Source of the DNA: Archaeoglobus neptunius
Lineage (GTDB): Archaea; Halobacteriota; Archaeoglobi; Archaeoglobales; Archaeoglobaceae
Length of the DNA stretch: 64,000 nt
Direction of reading: 5' to 3'
Assembly: GCF_016757965.1 (NCBI RefSeq)
Contig: NZ_JAEKIW010000007.1
Coordinates: forward strand, 62,001 to 126,000
The notes below the pieces were generated by a model. It searched no databases and was not told where the DNA came from. It worked only from the letters and a program-made list of their open reading frames with translations. Positions within the stretch are counted from its first letter, which is position 1. The number at the start of each line of letters is the position of its first letter. The position numbers and the translations under genes are program-made. Of this stretch, positions 24,718-34,618 are shown one piece after another.

Positions 24718-25737
24718 ATGATATACAGGGGCAATAGGGCTGCCTGGGCTTACATTGTTGCGAGAACGAAAGTGATGAAAAGCAGGCTGCTGAAGGCAGA
24801 AGACTTCAGAAAACTTCTGAACATGGAATTTGAAGAGATTATCAGGTATGTTGGTGAAACAGAGTACAAGAAGGAAGTGGATGAGCTTGGTTACAAGTTT
24901 TCAGGTCCAAGACTGCTCGATTACGCACTGTTTGCGAATCTTGCAAGAACATACAGAAAACTTATTGAGGTATCTTTCGGAGCATCCAAGTTCCTGATCA
25001 TGAATTACCTGAAAAAATGGGATGTCTGGAATTTGATAAACATCATCAGAGGAAAAATGGCTAACGTTCAGCCCGATGTGGTCGAGGACATTCTCGTTCC
25101 TGCTGGTGAGAGGGATGTTGACTTCTGGAAAACACTGGTTGTCAAGGATGTTGAGGAAATAGTAAAAGCCTTTGAAGGAACTCCGTACTATGAAGCTCTC
25201 TCGAAAATAGGCAGTGAAGATATGAGCAAGGTTGAAGATGAGCTTTACAAGATATACTACAGAGAGCTGCTCAAGCTACAACCATCGGATTTTGCAATGA
25301 AACTCTTCCTGGATTTCGTGAAGATGGAAATAGACATACGAAATATCAAGACGATCCTCAGACTGAAGGCCGAGGATTCCACGGCGGATGAGATCATGAG
25401 CTGCATAATTCCCGGAGGTTATGAGCTATCCGAGGATGAAATAAGAAAGATAGTGACCATGCCGCTCGATGAACTCATCAAAGCTCTTGAGGGATACTGG
25501 TTCTGGGAAGACGTTCAAATTGAGGGCAAGGAAATAGCTACGGCGGAGATAGAATTCGATAAGGTGTGGATAAGAACCATCGCCAAGAGAGCGAACAACT
25601 ATCCTCTCAGCGTCCTGCCTGTCCTGCAGTACATAGTACTCAAAAAGGTTGAAGTGGACAACCTCAGAATACTGGGATGGGGCAAGTGGTACGGATTGCC
25701 GAATGAGGAGATAGAGAGGCAGATGGTGATGTTATGA
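24718..25737 (+). CDS. atpC: A-type ATP synthase subunit C (central stalk socket)
   Basis: This subunit connects the central stalk to the K ring. The 339-residue, mostly helical protein has three repeated domains with the pattern LLDYALFANLARTYRKLIE and FLDFVKMEIDIRNIKTILRLK. Length matches archaeal subunit C. An SD GAGAGGTGATAGGC lies upstream; the stop overlaps atpF by four bases. Confidence 0.92.
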   Translation: MIYRGNRAAWAYIVARTKVMKSRLLKAEDFRKLLNMEFEEIIRYVGETEYKKEVDELGYKFSGPRLLDYALFANLARTYRKLIEVSFGASKFLIMNYLKKWDVWNLINIIRGKMANVQPDVVEDILVPAGERDVDFWKTLVVKDVEEIVKAFEGTPYYEALSKIGSEDMSKVEDELYKIYYRELLKLQPSDFAMKLFLDFVKMEIDIRNIKTILRLKAEDSTADEIMSCIIPGGYELSEDEIRKIVTMPLDELIKALEGYWFWEDVQIEGKEIATAEIEFDKVWIRTIAKRANNYPLSVLPVLQYIVLKKVEVDNLRILGWGKWYGLPNEEIERQMVML

Positions 25738-26039
25738 AGAGGCTGGCGGTGATAGGGGATCCGGATTTTACACTTGGATTCATGCTGGCAGGAATTTCCG
25801 ACACTTACGAAGTTACCACTGACGAGGAAATTGCTAAAGCTGTTGATGATGTTTTAAAAAGAGATGATATTGGTGTTGTTATTATTAGGCAGGAGTATCT
25901 CCGAAGACTTCCCCCCGTTTTGAGGAGGGTGATTGACGAAACTGTCGAGCCCACCTTCGTCTCGGTGGGCGGAACAGGAGGTGTGGAGGAGATTAAGGAG
26001 AAAATAAGAAAGGCGATAGGTGTTGACCTATGGAAGTGA
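25734..26039 (+). CDS. atpF: A-type ATP synthase subunit F
   Basis: This central-stalk subunit binds D. The 101-residue Rossmann-like protein shows [34 protein letters not shown] and [11 protein letters not shown], the family pattern. It overlaps atpC by 4 bases and atpA by 10 bases. Confidence 0.92.
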   Translation: MKRLAVIGDPDFTLGFMLAGISDTYEVTTDEEIAKAVDDVLKRDDIGVVIIRQEYLRRLPPVLRRVIDETVEPTFVSVGGTGGVEEIKEKIRKAIGVDLWK

Positions 26040-27775
26040 AAGAATCTGGATTAGTTGGAGAAATTTACAGAGTTTCTGGCCCCCTTGTAGTTGCAGAAGG
26101 GCTTAAAGCGAGAATGTATGATCTCTGCAAGGTTGGTGAAGAGGGGCTGATGGGAGAGGTTGTAGGTTTAGTGGGTAACAAGACACTCATTCAGGTTTAC
26201 GAGGATACTTCGGGTATCAGACCGGGGGACAAGGTAGAGAACACCGGAATGCCACTCAGCGTTGAGCTTGGTCCGGGACTGATCAGAAACATCTATGATG
26301 GAGTTCAGAGACCGCTGCCCGTCTTGAAGGAGGTCAGTGGAGACTTTATCGGCAGGGGTATAGAAGCTCCGGGACTTGACAGAAAGGCAAAGTGGGAGTT
26401 CAGGCCACTGATAAAGAAGGGTGACAAGATATCTCCGGGGGAGATCATTGGTACAGTTCAGGAAACCGATGTTGTTGAGCAGAAGATTCTCGCACCACCG
26501 AACATTAAGGGTGGAACCGTAACAGAGGTTTACGAGGGAAGCTTTACTGTGGAGGATACGATTGTCGTCCTTGATGATGGGACAGAACTCAAGCTATATC
26601 ACAAATGGCCGGTAAGAGTTCCAAGACCGTATGTTGAGAAATTACCGCCCGTTATACCGCTCATAACCGGACAGAGAATTCTTGACACCTTCTTCCCGGT
26701 AGCTAAGGGTGGAACAGCAGCTATCCCGGGGCCATTCGGAAGCGGGAAGACTGTAACGCAGCACCAGCTTGCAAAGTGGAGTGATGCTCAGATTGTGGTC
26801 TACATTGGATGTGGTGAGAGGGGCAATGAGATGACTGAAGTTCTTGAGGAGTTCCCAGAGCTCGAGGATCCGAGAACGGGCAAGCCGTTGATGGAAAGGA
26901 CGGTTCTTGTTGCGAACACATCAAACATGCCCGTTGCAGCCAGAGAGGCATCGGTTTACACCGGCATTACGATTGCCGAATACTTCAGAGACATGGGCTA
27001 CGACGTGGCGATTCAGGCAGACTCAACCAGCAGATGGGCAGAGGCAATGAGAGAAATATCCGGAAGACTTGAGGAAATGCCCGGTGAAGAGGGCTATCCT
27101 GCTTATCTGGCATCAAGACTTGCCGAATTCTACGAGAGAGCTGGCAGAGTTAAGACTCTTGCAGGAAACGTTGGAAGTGTTACGGTTGTTGGAGCGGTTT
27201 CGCCTCCCGGTGGAGATTTCAGTGAGCCCGTGACACAGAACACCCTTAGAATTGTCAAGGTGTTCTGGGCTCTTGATGCCAAGCTTGCAGCGAGAAGACA
27301 CTTCCCGGCTATTAACTGGCTGCAGAGCTACAGCCTCTATGTAGACACTCTGAAGGACTGGTTCGCAGAGAATGTCAACGAAGGGTGGAATGAGCTGAGA
27401 AGATGGGCGATGGAGGTTCTGCAGGAAGAGGCCAACCTGCAGGAGATCGTGCAGCTCGTCGGAAGCGATGCTTTGCCCGAATCGCAGAGAGTCCTGCTTG
27501 AAGTTGCGAGGATAATCAGAGAGGTTTACCTTGTACAGTATGCGTATCACCCGGTTGATACCTACTGCAGCGTGCAGAAACAGTTCGATATGCTCAAAGC
27601 GATAAAGCAGATAAACGACTGGTTCTTCAAGGCGCTTGAGGCTGGAAAGACCATTGACGAAATTACAGGCGTGGAGGGTCTTGAGGAGTTTGCAAGGGCA
27701 AAGTTCGAGGAGGACTACAAGAGTGCAATGGAGGCTGCGCTTGAGAAGATTAGGAAGAACCTGTTGGGAGAGTGA
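26030..27775 (+). CDS. atpA: A-type ATP synthase catalytic subunit A
   Basis: This is the nucleotide-hydrolysing or synthesising subunit. The 581 residues have Walker [15 protein letters not shown] (GPFGSGKT is the A-type signature with Phe in the loop), the non-homologous insert near 110-200, [17 protein letters not shown] and the catalytic region [35 protein letters not shown]. No intein is present at the P-loop, a frequent insertion site in archaea. Confidence 0.97.
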   Translation: MEVKESGLVGEIYRVSGPLVVAEGLKARMYDLCKVGEEGLMGEVVGLVGNKTLIQVYEDTSGIRPGDKVENTGMPLSVELGPGLIRNIYDGVQRPLPVLKEVSGDFIGRGIEAPGLDRKAKWEFRPLIKKGDKISPGEIIGTVQETDVVEQKILAPPNIKGGTVTEVYEGSFTVEDTIVVLDDGTELKLYHKWPVRVPRPYVEKLPPVIPLITGQRILDTFFPVAKGGTAAIPGPFGSGKTVTQHQLAKWSDAQIVVYIGCGERGNEMTEVLEEFPELEDPRTGKPLMERTVLVANTSNMPVAAREASVYTGITIAEYFRDMGYDVAIQADSTSRWAEAMREISGRLEEMPGEEGYPAYLASRLAEFYERAGRVKTLAGNVGSVTVVGAVSPPGGDFSEPVTQNTLRIVKVFWALDAKLAARRHFPAINWLQSYSLYVDTLKDWFAENVNEGWNELRRWAMEVLQEEANLQEIVQLVGSDALPESQRVLLEVARIIREVYLVQYAYHPVDTYCSVQKQFDMLKAIKQINDWFFKALEAGKTIDEITGVEGLEEFARAKFEEDYKSAMEAALEKIRKNLLGE

Positions 27776-27780
27776 TGGGA

Positions 27781-29190
27781 ATGAAGGAGTATAAAACCAT
27801 AACTCAGGTTGCAGGTCCTCTTGTTTTTGTTGAGAAGACCGAGCCCGTGGCTTATGGAGAGCTCGTCACAATTACACTTCCCGATGGATCAACGAGGAGA
27901 GGTCAGGTCCTCGACACCTCAAAGGATATTGTGGTTGTGCAGGTTTTCGAGGGGACGAGAGGTGTTGATGTATCCAGCACCGTCAGGTTCACCGGAGATA
28001 TTGTTAAGCTTAACTGCGCACAGGACATGCTCGGAAGAATCCTGAGCGGTTCGGGTGAACCTATTGATGGCGGGCCGAAAATTGTCCCGGAGGAGAGAAG
28101 ACCAATTGTTGGTGCTGCCATCAATCCGTATGCCAGGCAGTATCCGAGAGAGTTCATCCAGACGGGTATCTCTGCAATTGACGGGATGAACACACTTGTC
28201 AGAGGCCAGAAATTGCCAATTTTCAGTGGTTCAGGTTTGCCCCACAACGATATCGCCCTGCAGATCGCCAGACAGGCAAAGGTCAGGGGAGAGGGTGAGG
28301 AGTTTGCCGTTATATTCGCAGCCATGGGTATTACCTACGAAGAGGCCTATCAGTTCATGAAGGAGTTTGAGAGAACCGGAGCACTGGAGAGGGCCGTGGT
28401 TTTCCTGAACCTCGCAAACGATCCGGCCATCGAGAGAATTCTAACACCCAGAATGGCGCTCACAGCAGCAGAATTTCTGGCTTACGAGTATGACCTGCAC
28501 ATTCTGGTTATACTGACAGACATGACCAACTACTGTGAGGCTTTGAGAGAGATCTCTGCAGCAAGAGAAGAGGTTCCGGGAAGAAGAGGTTATCCGGGTT
28601 ACATGTATACCGACTTGGCAACAATCTACGAGAGGGCAGGGAGAATCAGAGGGAGGAAGGGAACAATTACCCAGATGCCCATCCTGACGATGCCGGGAGA
28701 TGATATCACCCATCCGATTCCCGATCTGACTGGCTATATCACCGAGGGCCAGATAGTTCTCAGCAGAGAGCTGCATGCTAAGGGTATTTACCCGCCAATC
28801 AACGTCCTTCCATCTCTCAGCAGGCTGATGAAAGAAGGTATCGGTGAGGGCTTCACGAGAGACGACCATCCACAGTGGAACGACCAGATGTATGCAGCGT
28901 ATGCAGAAGGTGTTGATCTCAGAGGTCTTGTTGCGATCGTCGGTGAGGAGGCACTGTCAGAGAGGGATAGAAAGTTCCTCGCATTTGCCGATGAATTCGA
29001 GAGAAGGTTTGTCCAGCAGGGCAGATATGAGGACAGGGATATAGAGCAGACTCTCGATCTTGGCTGGGAGCTGCTTTCAATGCTTCCCGAAAGAGAGCTT
29101 ACCAAGGTCGAGAGAAAGTTCATCGAGAAGTACCATCCGAAATACAAGAAAGGCGCAGAGAAGTCCGAAGGAGAGGCGGAAGCCTCTTAA
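27781..29190 (+). CDS. atpB: A-type ATP synthase subunit B (regulatory)
   Basis: This is the non-catalytic nucleotide-binding subunit. The 469 residues show [40 protein letters not shown] in place of a canonical P-loop, [42 protein letters not shown] and the tail KYHPKYKK. In-frame starts at 27772 (GTG), 27775 (ATG) and 27781 (ATG) are all possible; 27781 gives the usual MKEYKTI start. It overlaps or abuts the atpA stop. Confidence 0.95.
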   Translation: MKEYKTITQVAGPLVFVEKTEPVAYGELVTITLPDGSTRRGQVLDTSKDIVVVQVFEGTRGVDVSSTVRFTGDIVKLNCAQDMLGRILSGSGEPIDGGPKIVPEERRPIVGAAINPYARQYPREFIQTGISAIDGMNTLVRGQKLPIFSGSGLPHNDIALQIARQAKVRGEGEEFAVIFAAMGITYEEAYQFMKEFERTGALERAVVFLNLANDPAIERILTPRMALTAAEFLAYEYDLHILVILTDMTNYCEALREISAAREEVPGRRGYPGYMYTDLATIYERAGRIRGRKGTITQMPILTMPGDDITHPIPDLTGYITEGQIVLSRELHAKGIYPPINVLPSLSRLMKEGIGEGFTRDDHPQWNDQMYAAYAEGVDLRGLVAIVGEEALSERDRKFLAFADEFERRFVQQGRYEDRDIEQTLDLGWELLSMLPERELTKVERKFIEKYHPKYKKGAEKSEGEAEAS

Positions 29191-29214
29191 ATTATTTTTA
29201 AGAGGTGACAGAGA

Positions 29215-29844
29215 ATGGCAGAGGTTCAGCCGACTCGAATGGAACTCATCAAGCTCAGAAGAAGAATAAAAATGGCTACACGCGGTCATGCTTTGCTGAA
29301 GATGAAGAGAGATGGTCTGATCATGGAATTCAGGCAGCTTCTTGAAGAGGCCAAGAGTGTAATAAGTGGAATGATTGAAAAGTATGAAAAGGCGCAGCAT
29401 AAACTCACACTGGCAATAGCTGTTGATGGTATTGTGGCTGTCCGCTCAATAGCCCTGTCGTGCTGCCAGATTCAGCCAGAGTTCAGCATGAAAAGGAAGA
29501 ACATAATGGGTGTTGTGGTTCCGGTTATCAAGCGTGAACCCGTGAAAAAGAAGCCGACGGAAAGAGGATACGGCATACTCAGCACATCAACGAGAGTTGA
29601 CGAGGCTGTTGAAGCTTACGAGGAGCTTGTTGATTCCGTTCTGGAAGTTGCAGAAATAGAGACTACACTGAGAAAGCTTATCGAGGAAATTGAAAGGACG
29701 AAGAGGAGAGTCAATGCTCTTGAATACAGGGTAATCCCCACAATGGAAGATCTTGCGAAGTTCATCGCATTCAAACTCGAAGAAATGGATAGAGAGAACA
29801 TCATCAGGTTGAAGAAGCTGAAAACCAAGAAGGCCAAGGTTTGA
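29215..29844 (+). CDS. atpD: A-type ATP synthase subunit D (central rotor shaft)
   Basis: This is the rotor axle, with 209 residues: long N- and C-terminal helices (PTRMELIKLRRRIKMATRGHALLKMKRDGLI and RRVNALEYRVIPTMEDLAKFIAFKLEEMDRENIIRLKKLK) around a short beta hairpin. These are diagnostic of subunit D. An SD AAGAGGTGACAGAG precedes the ATG. It is the last gene of the operon; a T-rich stretch follows at about 29845-29880. Confidence 0.95.
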   Translation: MAEVQPTRMELIKLRRRIKMATRGHALLKMKRDGLIMEFRQLLEEAKSVISGMIEKYEKAQHKLTLAIAVDGIVAVRSIALSCCQIQPEFSMKRKNIMGVVVPVIKREPVKKKPTERGYGILSTSTRVDEAVEAYEELVDSVLEVAEIETTLRKLIEEIERTKRRVNALEYRVIPTMEDLAKFIAFKLEEMDRENIIRLKKLKTKKAKV

Positions 29845-29849
29845 ATTTT

Positions 29850-29880
29850 AGTCTATTTTTTCATAATAGTTTTTCAGTTT
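29850..29880 (+). terminator. T-rich transcription termination region after atpD
   Basis: TAGTCTATTTTTTCATAATAGTTTTTCAG holds two T-runs of five to six bases directly after the operon, the typical archaeal oligo-T terminator. Confidence 0.5.
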
Positions 29881-29907
29881 GAAAAATTTTTCCAGTTTAT
29901 TTCGTAA

Positions 29908-29928
29908 ATGGAGAAAAGTTTATAAAAA
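29908..29928 (+). promoter_or_regulatory. Promoter of the acyl-CoA ligase gene
   Basis: GGAGAAAAGTTTATAAAAATT has a strong TATA box at 29917-29926 preceded by a purine BRE. It is about 26 bases before the ATG at 29948 and therefore selects that start for a leaderless mRNA. Confidence 0.65.
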
Positions 29929-29947
29929 TTATTGTTCACGTTCTATC

Positions 29948-31687
29948 ATGAGTGAAAAACACGGGATTCTGGATGTTGAGGGGGAGAATATTCGTGAACT
30001 GGATCCGCAGAAAATTAACAGAATATGGACAAAATTTTACGACGAAGGTGTGAGAGATAGCATTGAATATCCTGAAATTCCAGCTTACCGGCTGCTCGAT
30101 AAAGCTGCCGCCACCGATCCAAACAAAGTTTGCTTTGAGTTTTTCGGTACGAGGTGGACTTACAGGCAGGTCAAAGACGCATCAGATAAAGTTGCAAGCT
30201 TCTTATTTGACATCGGTGTTGAGAAGGGGGAGAGAATAGTAGTTGCTCTTCCCAACACGCCGCACTATGCGATAATCGTCCACGGGATTTACAAGGTTGG
30301 GGGGATAGTCGTTCAGTGCAATCCAATCTACACCGAAAGAGAGCTGAGATTCATCGTCAGGAACAGTGAAGCTAATAAAATGTTCTGTTTTGAGAGCATG
30401 TATCCGAGAGTAAGGCCGTTAATTGAGGATGGACTTCTCGAGAAGGTTGTAATCTGCAGGATAGAGGATTTTCTGGGGCTTCTGACGAGTGTGCTGTTCA
30501 GGGCATTTATGAAGAAAAAGGTGGTGGGGAAGGTTGAAATAGACAGGAGAAGGGAGGTTCTGTTCTGGAGCGATGTCATGCGATATGAAAGGACTGACAG
30601 GAGAGTTGAGATCAATCCCAGGAAGGATGTGGCCATGCTCCAGTATACAGGTGGAACCACCGGCTTTCCCAAGGGCGTTATGCTCACCCACTACAATCTC
30701 GTCGTCAATGCCCATCAGGCCGCCGAGTGGGACCCGAAGTGTACGCCTGATGATGTCGCTGTTGGCTGTCTTCCTGTCTTTCATGTTTACGGGATGACGA
30801 TGCTCAATTCCTCTACAATTCTCAGAATGAAGATAATACCTGTTCCCGATCCGAGAGATGTTGAGGCGATAATGAAGGCTGTACAGAAGTACAGGGTGAC
30901 GACCTTTACTGGAGTTCCCACCATGTTCATAGCTATGCTGAATCATCCAAATCTCAGCAAGTACAACTTAACGAGTTTGAGGGTCTGTGTGAGCGGTGCA
31001 GCCCCTCTGCCGGTTGAAGTTAAGAAAAGGTGGGAGGAGGTTACAGGTGGGAAGCTTGTTGAGGGATACGGATTGAGCGAAGCCTCTCCAGTTACCCACT
31101 GCAACCCGCTTTACGGGATGAACAAGGCCGGAAGCATTGGAGTGCCGTATCCGGATACATACGCCGTCATCGTCGATGAGGAAGGGTGTATTCTTCCTCC
31201 TGGAGAAGAGGGAGAACTTGCCATTTACGGACCTCAGGTTATGAAGGGTTACTGGAAAATGGAAGAGGAGACGGAAAAAACCCTCATAAATGGATGGCTT
31301 CTCACCGGGGATATGGCGAAGATGGATGAGGACGGCTACTTCTACATCGTTGACAGAAAGAAGGACATGATCGTGGCAGGAGGATACAACATATACCCAA
31401 GAGAGGTTGAGGAAGTCTTATTCGAACATCCTGCAGTTGCCGAGGCCGCAGTTGTTGGCGTTCCTGACCCCTACAGAGGGGAGACGGTAAAGGCGTTCGT
31501 AGTTCTCAAGCCGGAATACCGCGGAAAGGTTACCGAAAAAGATCTGGACAGGTTTTGCAGGGAAAGGCTTGCAGCCTACAAGGTTCCGAGAATTTACGAG
31601 TTCAGAGGTGAACTGCCAAAATCACTTGTTGGAAAAGTGCTCAGAAGAGCTCTCAGGGAGGAGGAAATCGCAAAAATGAAGAAATAA
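29948..31687 (+). CDS. AMP-forming acyl-CoA synthetase (long-chain fatty-acid--CoA ligase type)
   Basis: This enzyme activates a carboxylic acid, probably a fatty acid, to its CoA thioester via an acyl-adenylate. The 579 residues carry the AMP-binding motif YTGGTTGFPKGVMLTH, VEGYGLSEASPVTHCNP, WLLTGDMAKMDEDGYFYIVDRKKDMI and GGYNIYPREVEEVL, with catalytic Lys in PKSLVGKVLRR. The frame opens at 29879, but those 23 codons cover the promoter. Beta-oxidation of its product could deliver propionyl- or acetyl-CoA to pathways elsewhere in the window. Confidence 0.9.
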   Translation: MSEKHGILDVEGENIRELDPQKINRIWTKFYDEGVRDSIEYPEIPAYRLLDKAAATDPNKVCFEFFGTRWTYRQVKDASDKVASFLFDIGVEKGERIVVALPNTPHYAIIVHGIYKVGGIVVQCNPIYTERELRFIVRNSEANKMFCFESMYPRVRPLIEDGLLEKVVICRIEDFLGLLTSVLFRAFMKKKVVGKVEIDRRREVLFWSDVMRYERTDRRVEINPRKDVAMLQYTGGTTGFPKGVMLTHYNLVVNAHQAAEWDPKCTPDDVAVGCLPVFHVYGMTMLNSSTILRMKIIPVPDPRDVEAIMKAVQKYRVTTFTGVPTMFIAMLNHPNLSKYNLTSLRVCVSGAAPLPVEVKKRWEEVTGGKLVEGYGLSEASPVTHCNPLYGMNKAGSIGVPYPDTYAVIVDEEGCILPPGEEGELAIYGPQVMKGYWKMEEETEKTLINGWLLTGDMAKMDEDGYFYIVDRKKDMIVAGGYNIYPREVEEVLFEHPAVAEAAVVGVPDPYRGETVKAFVVLKPEYRGKVTEKDLDRFCRERLAAYKVPRIYEFRGELPKSLVGKVLRRALREEEIAKMKK

Positions 31688-32701
31688 TTACAGTTTTTCC
31701 TTTCTCAGGTCTATAATCTGTTTCGTTTCGGGACCGGTGGAGATCAGTGTCACCGGAACCTTCACGTCATCCTCAACCTTCTCTACAAACTGCTTTGCCT
31801 TCGGCGTGAGTTTCTCCCATTCGGTAACACCATAGCAGTCTTTATCCAGCTTGTCTATGCCGGTGAGTGCAATCTGCGTTGCCCCGTTCACCATAGCGGA
31901 ATAGCGTGCGAATTCTCCGTCCCAGTAACCTATTCTCCTTCTTCTACCAGTCACAGTTCCGTACTCGACAATTCCAAGCTTTTCAGCCTCCTCCTGCGGC
32001 ATCTCTGTTGGAAATGGACCTGCTCCAACCCTGGTGGGAAAGCACTTGAAGACAACAATCACGTCGTCGATTCTCGTTGGCCCAACGCCCACATCCGAGG
32101 CCATGGCTGAGGCACTTGTATCTTTTGAGGTCACGAATGGATAGGTGCCGTAATACAAGCTCAGACCAAAACCCTGACTGCCCTCTATAAGAACGAATTC
32201 TCCGTTATCCAGCGCCTGATTTACTTCAAGTGGAACGTCGACGAGGTAGTCCCTGAGTTCTGGAATATCCTTGGCCTGTTTTGCCACCCTGCTCACCCTG
32301 TCCACATTTGCAGGTCCGCAGCCCGTTCCGGTGGTCCCGATTTTTTTGCTCAGATGTTCACTTCCCCTGTCTGCCTCGATGTGCTTGGGTTCTATTATCG
32401 CACATCTGTAATCGACCCTTGCTCTGTCCGCAACGTTCAGCAGCTCAACCTCCTTGAGAAAGACTTCAGGATTAACAAGAACTCCGGCACCGATAAAAAG
32501 CCTGGCGTCCCTGTAAACAAAACCAGAGGGAATCATCCTGACTCCGAACTTCTGGCCATCGATCTCCACCGTATGGCCAGCATTCGGTCCGACTCCCCCT
32601 CTTGCTATGATTGTGGGTCTGTCGCTGTACGCAACATGCGCCACGATCTTTCCCTTCCCTTCATCTCCCCAGAATCCACCAACAATTATCGTAGCTCCCA
32701 T
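31688..32701 (-). CDS. purA: Adenylosuccinate synthetase
   Basis: PurA condenses IMP and aspartate with GTP in AMP synthesis. The 337-residue enzyme has [71 protein letters not shown] and [12 protein letters not shown]. It is about 90 residues shorter than bacterial PurA, as in many archaea. It directly abuts the acyl-CoA ligase gene (convergent) and lies 11 bases downstream of the nitrilase gene. Confidence 0.95.
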   Translation of the reverse strand: MGATIIVGGFWGDEGKGKIVAHVAYSDRPTIIARGGVGPNAGHTVEIDGQKFGVRMIPSGFVYRDARLFIGAGVLVNPEVFLKEVELLNVADRARVDYRCAIIEPKHIEADRGSEHLSKKIGTTGTGCGPANVDRVSRVAKQAKDIPELRDYLVDVPLEVNQALDNGEFVLIEGSQGFGLSLYYGTYPFVTSKDTSASAMASDVGVGPTRIDDVIVVFKCFPTRVGAGPFPTEMPQEEAEKLGIVEYGTVTGRRRRIGYWDGEFARYSAMVNGATQIALTGIDKLDKDCYGVTEWEKLTPKAKQFVEKVEDDVKVPVTLISTGPETKQIIDLRKEKL

Positions 32702-32712
32702 AACACTGAAGG

Positions 32713-33759
32713 TTATTTGTGACTGTTTATGTCATTTGCGATTTTTGATTCCATCTTGCTCAGCTTCTCAACCAGCTTATCAAGTCTCAGCTCCACATCT
32801 TTCAGTCTTTTCTCCAGGGAATGCATAACTTCATCTTGCAGCTCTTCTTTATATTTAATTTCAACAACGTCCCATCTGCTGTAATGTCCTATACAATCAA
32901 AGTAAGCTTTTGTGACCATCCGCTCTTCCATGTCCAGTTCGGCAAAGATTATCTTCTCCCTGTCGAAGACGGGTTCAACCAAGTAAAGTGATGATGGGTT
33001 AACGACAGAACTTCCACCTGCGGCTATGTCGAAGGCCCCTTCAGGCAGCACATCGGAAGGGATGAACATGTTGGCGCTAAGGACAAAGGTTTGTGTTTCA
33101 AAAGCATACTCCCTCACAGCACAGTCCACGTCACAGAGGTTTATTGTGTCCTTGGATGGGTCAAACCTTCTTTTAACGGCGGTGGTTTTCTCTGCCACCC
33201 AGTATCCCGGCCACAGAGCAGCGTGAATCTCCTCGCCTTTCAGGGCCAGCAGAGACTTGAAAGGTGTCATGTGGTTCTCATAGCAGATCAGACCACTCAC
33301 CGCAAATCCACCGGAAAGGTAAACTTCGATATCACGCCCATCTCCCAGACCCCATATCGTCCTTTCGCCATGAGTTGGCATCAGCTTTCTGTGCTTTCCC
33401 AAATACAGACCATCAGAGGAAACAAAAGCTATCGTGTTGTAAAGAGAGAGGCTTCCAGTTTTTTTGTCAAGCTCACTCACTCCCAGAATTACGTTCACAC
33501 CGTAACTTTTTGCAGCCTCTATTACGGGCTCGATGTCCTCCGGCAGCTTCACAGAGTTTTTCTGATATTCGACCATGTAGTCAGCCCATCTCTGCCCTGT
33601 TATCCCTCTCCAGTACGGGTAGCCGGGAATGAAAGTTTCTGGGAAAACAATTAGCTTTGCTCCATTTTTTCCGGCCTTTTCAACAGCTCTTGCAGCTCTG
33701 TTCACACAACCCTCTTTGTCCATGAACTCGGGTTCAATCTGTGCGATTGCCACTTTCAT
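32713..33759 (-). CDS. Nitrilase-family carbon-nitrogen hydrolase with C-terminal coiled coil
   Basis: This enzyme should hydrolyse a nitrile or amide C-N bond. The 348 residues have the catalytic triad Glu in [14 protein letters not shown], Lys in [15 protein letters not shown] and Cys in [10 protein letters not shown], the signature of true nitrilases (branch 1) rather than amidases. The HGERTIWG and AALWPGYW segments support this. Unusually, residues about 308-345 form a leucine-rich coiled coil ([19 protein letters not shown]), which may drive oligomer assembly. It is probably co-transcribed with purA. Confidence 0.85.
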   Translation of the reverse strand: MKVAIAQIEPEFMDKEGCVNRAARAVEKAGKNGAKLIVFPETFIPGYPYWRGITGQRWADYMVEYQKNSVKLPEDIEPVIEAAKSYGVNVILGVSELDKKTGSLSLYNTIAFVSSDGLYLGKHRKLMPTHGERTIWGLGDGRDIEVYLSGGFAVSGLICYENHMTPFKSLLALKGEEIHAALWPGYWVAEKTTAVKRRFDPSKDTINLCDVDCAVREYAFETQTFVLSANMFIPSDVLPEGAFDIAAGGSSVVNPSSLYLVEPVFDREKIIFAELDMEERMVTKAYFDCIGHYSRWDVVEIKYKEELQDEVMHSLEKRLKDVELRLDKLVEKLSKMESKIANDINSHK

Positions 33760-33797
33760 AATGATTTTTTACGATTGTTGAATAAAAGGGTTTGGAC

Positions 33798-33866
33798 TTT
33801 TTTGCCTCACGTCAATAGTGACCGTCTTCATAACCGATTTTTCCAAGAAGCTCTCTGCCTGGGCAA
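33798..33866 (-). pseudogene. Decayed hicA-like toxin remnant
   Basis: Directly downstream of the HicB-like gene, the three minus-strand frames give LPR, then GRELLGKIGYE, then VRQKS. In order these match the N-terminal HicA pattern (LPRxxGRELLKALEKIGFExVRQKGSH) interrupted by two frameshifts. The rest of HicA is missing. The match is short, so this is an inference. Confidence 0.45.
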
Positions 33867-34037
33867 TTACTTCCACTCCTCAATTTCAGGAACTGGTTTC
33901 GCCATGCTCAGGCTTTCAAGATAGTTTCCCAATGCCTCCTCTTTTGTTCTTCCCTGCGAAATGCATCCCGGTAAGGCTGGACATTGAACGACAAACATTC
34001 CGTCCTCGTCCATCACCCTGAACTTTATTATCTTCAT
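33867..34037 (-). CDS. hicB: HicB-like antitoxin (UPF0150), short
   Basis: This 56-residue product begins MKIIKFRVMDEDGMFVVQCP and continues with PALPGCISQGRTKEEALGNY, the hallmark of the HicB N-terminal RNase-H-like fold (PALPGCxSQGxTxEEA). Family members run to about 70 residues or more, and no DNA-binding tail is present. The cognate hicA seems to survive only as fragments. It may now be a solitary or decaying antitoxin. The region lies beyond the nitrilase start, on the same strand. Confidence 0.75.
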   Translation of the reverse strand: MKIIKFRVMDEDGMFVVQCPALPGCISQGRTKEEALGNYLESLSMAKPVPEIEEWK

Positions 34038-34074
34038 GTTTCATAATACGGATCATGTTTTAATTTAAATCAGA

Positions 34075-34400
34075 TTTCACGATTTTCCCCACATCACTGC
34101 TGCACATTCCCTTTCTGTTTCCCGTTTGCAGCAAATTTTGACCATCTGGTATCGGTCCGATCATGACGATCTCAGCCACTTTTACTTCATTCACGTAAAT
34201 CTCGATCGGTTTATCCCCCGCCACGATGTTGCCAGCTCTGAACTCGTATTCTTGGCCTTTGTATTGTCCCTGCGCTGTTCTCCGAAGAATGGTGATGATA
34301 CCCCACTGAATTCCTTTACACCTTCAGCGTCTCTTATCGTCAGCTTTGGTGTTTACTCGACGTCTTCTGGTAGAGCTAAGCCACCAAGCCGTTCAGGAGC
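34075..34400 (-). pseudogene. Degenerate reading frame, possibly an archaeal pilin/secreted-protein remnant
   Basis: Two minus-strand frames look coding but lack a start and are out of phase. One reads TPKLTIRDAEGVKEFSG. The other, toward 34075, contains GQYKGQEYEFRAGNIVAGDK and PIEIYVNEVKVAEIVMIGP and ends at a TAA. The beta-rich RAGNIVAGDKPIEIYV pattern recalls C-terminal regions of archaeal type IV pilin-like proteins. No N-terminal pilin signal was found. The stretch 34400-34618 holds nothing I can interpret. Confidence 0.35.
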
Positions 34401-34618
34401 TGCAAAATGTCGTTCAGGTATCATCTTTATGAGTATAGACATGCGAGCTTAGCATCAACCCCATCTTGTCCACTTCTGCGGCCACAAAAATCTTAAGCAA
34501 AAATTACCAGACTTGGTGGGATTACGGGTACTGTAATGAAAGCGGAAAATTTACAGCAATAATGCAAATTGCTGGATTAAACCCGCAGTTGATGAATGAG
34601 ACCAACGTCGGAGTCATC

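Noticed and set aside
26030-27775. Possible intein in the ATP synthase A subunit
   Set aside because: The P-loop region [13 protein letters not shown] is contiguous and the length is normal, so no intein is present.
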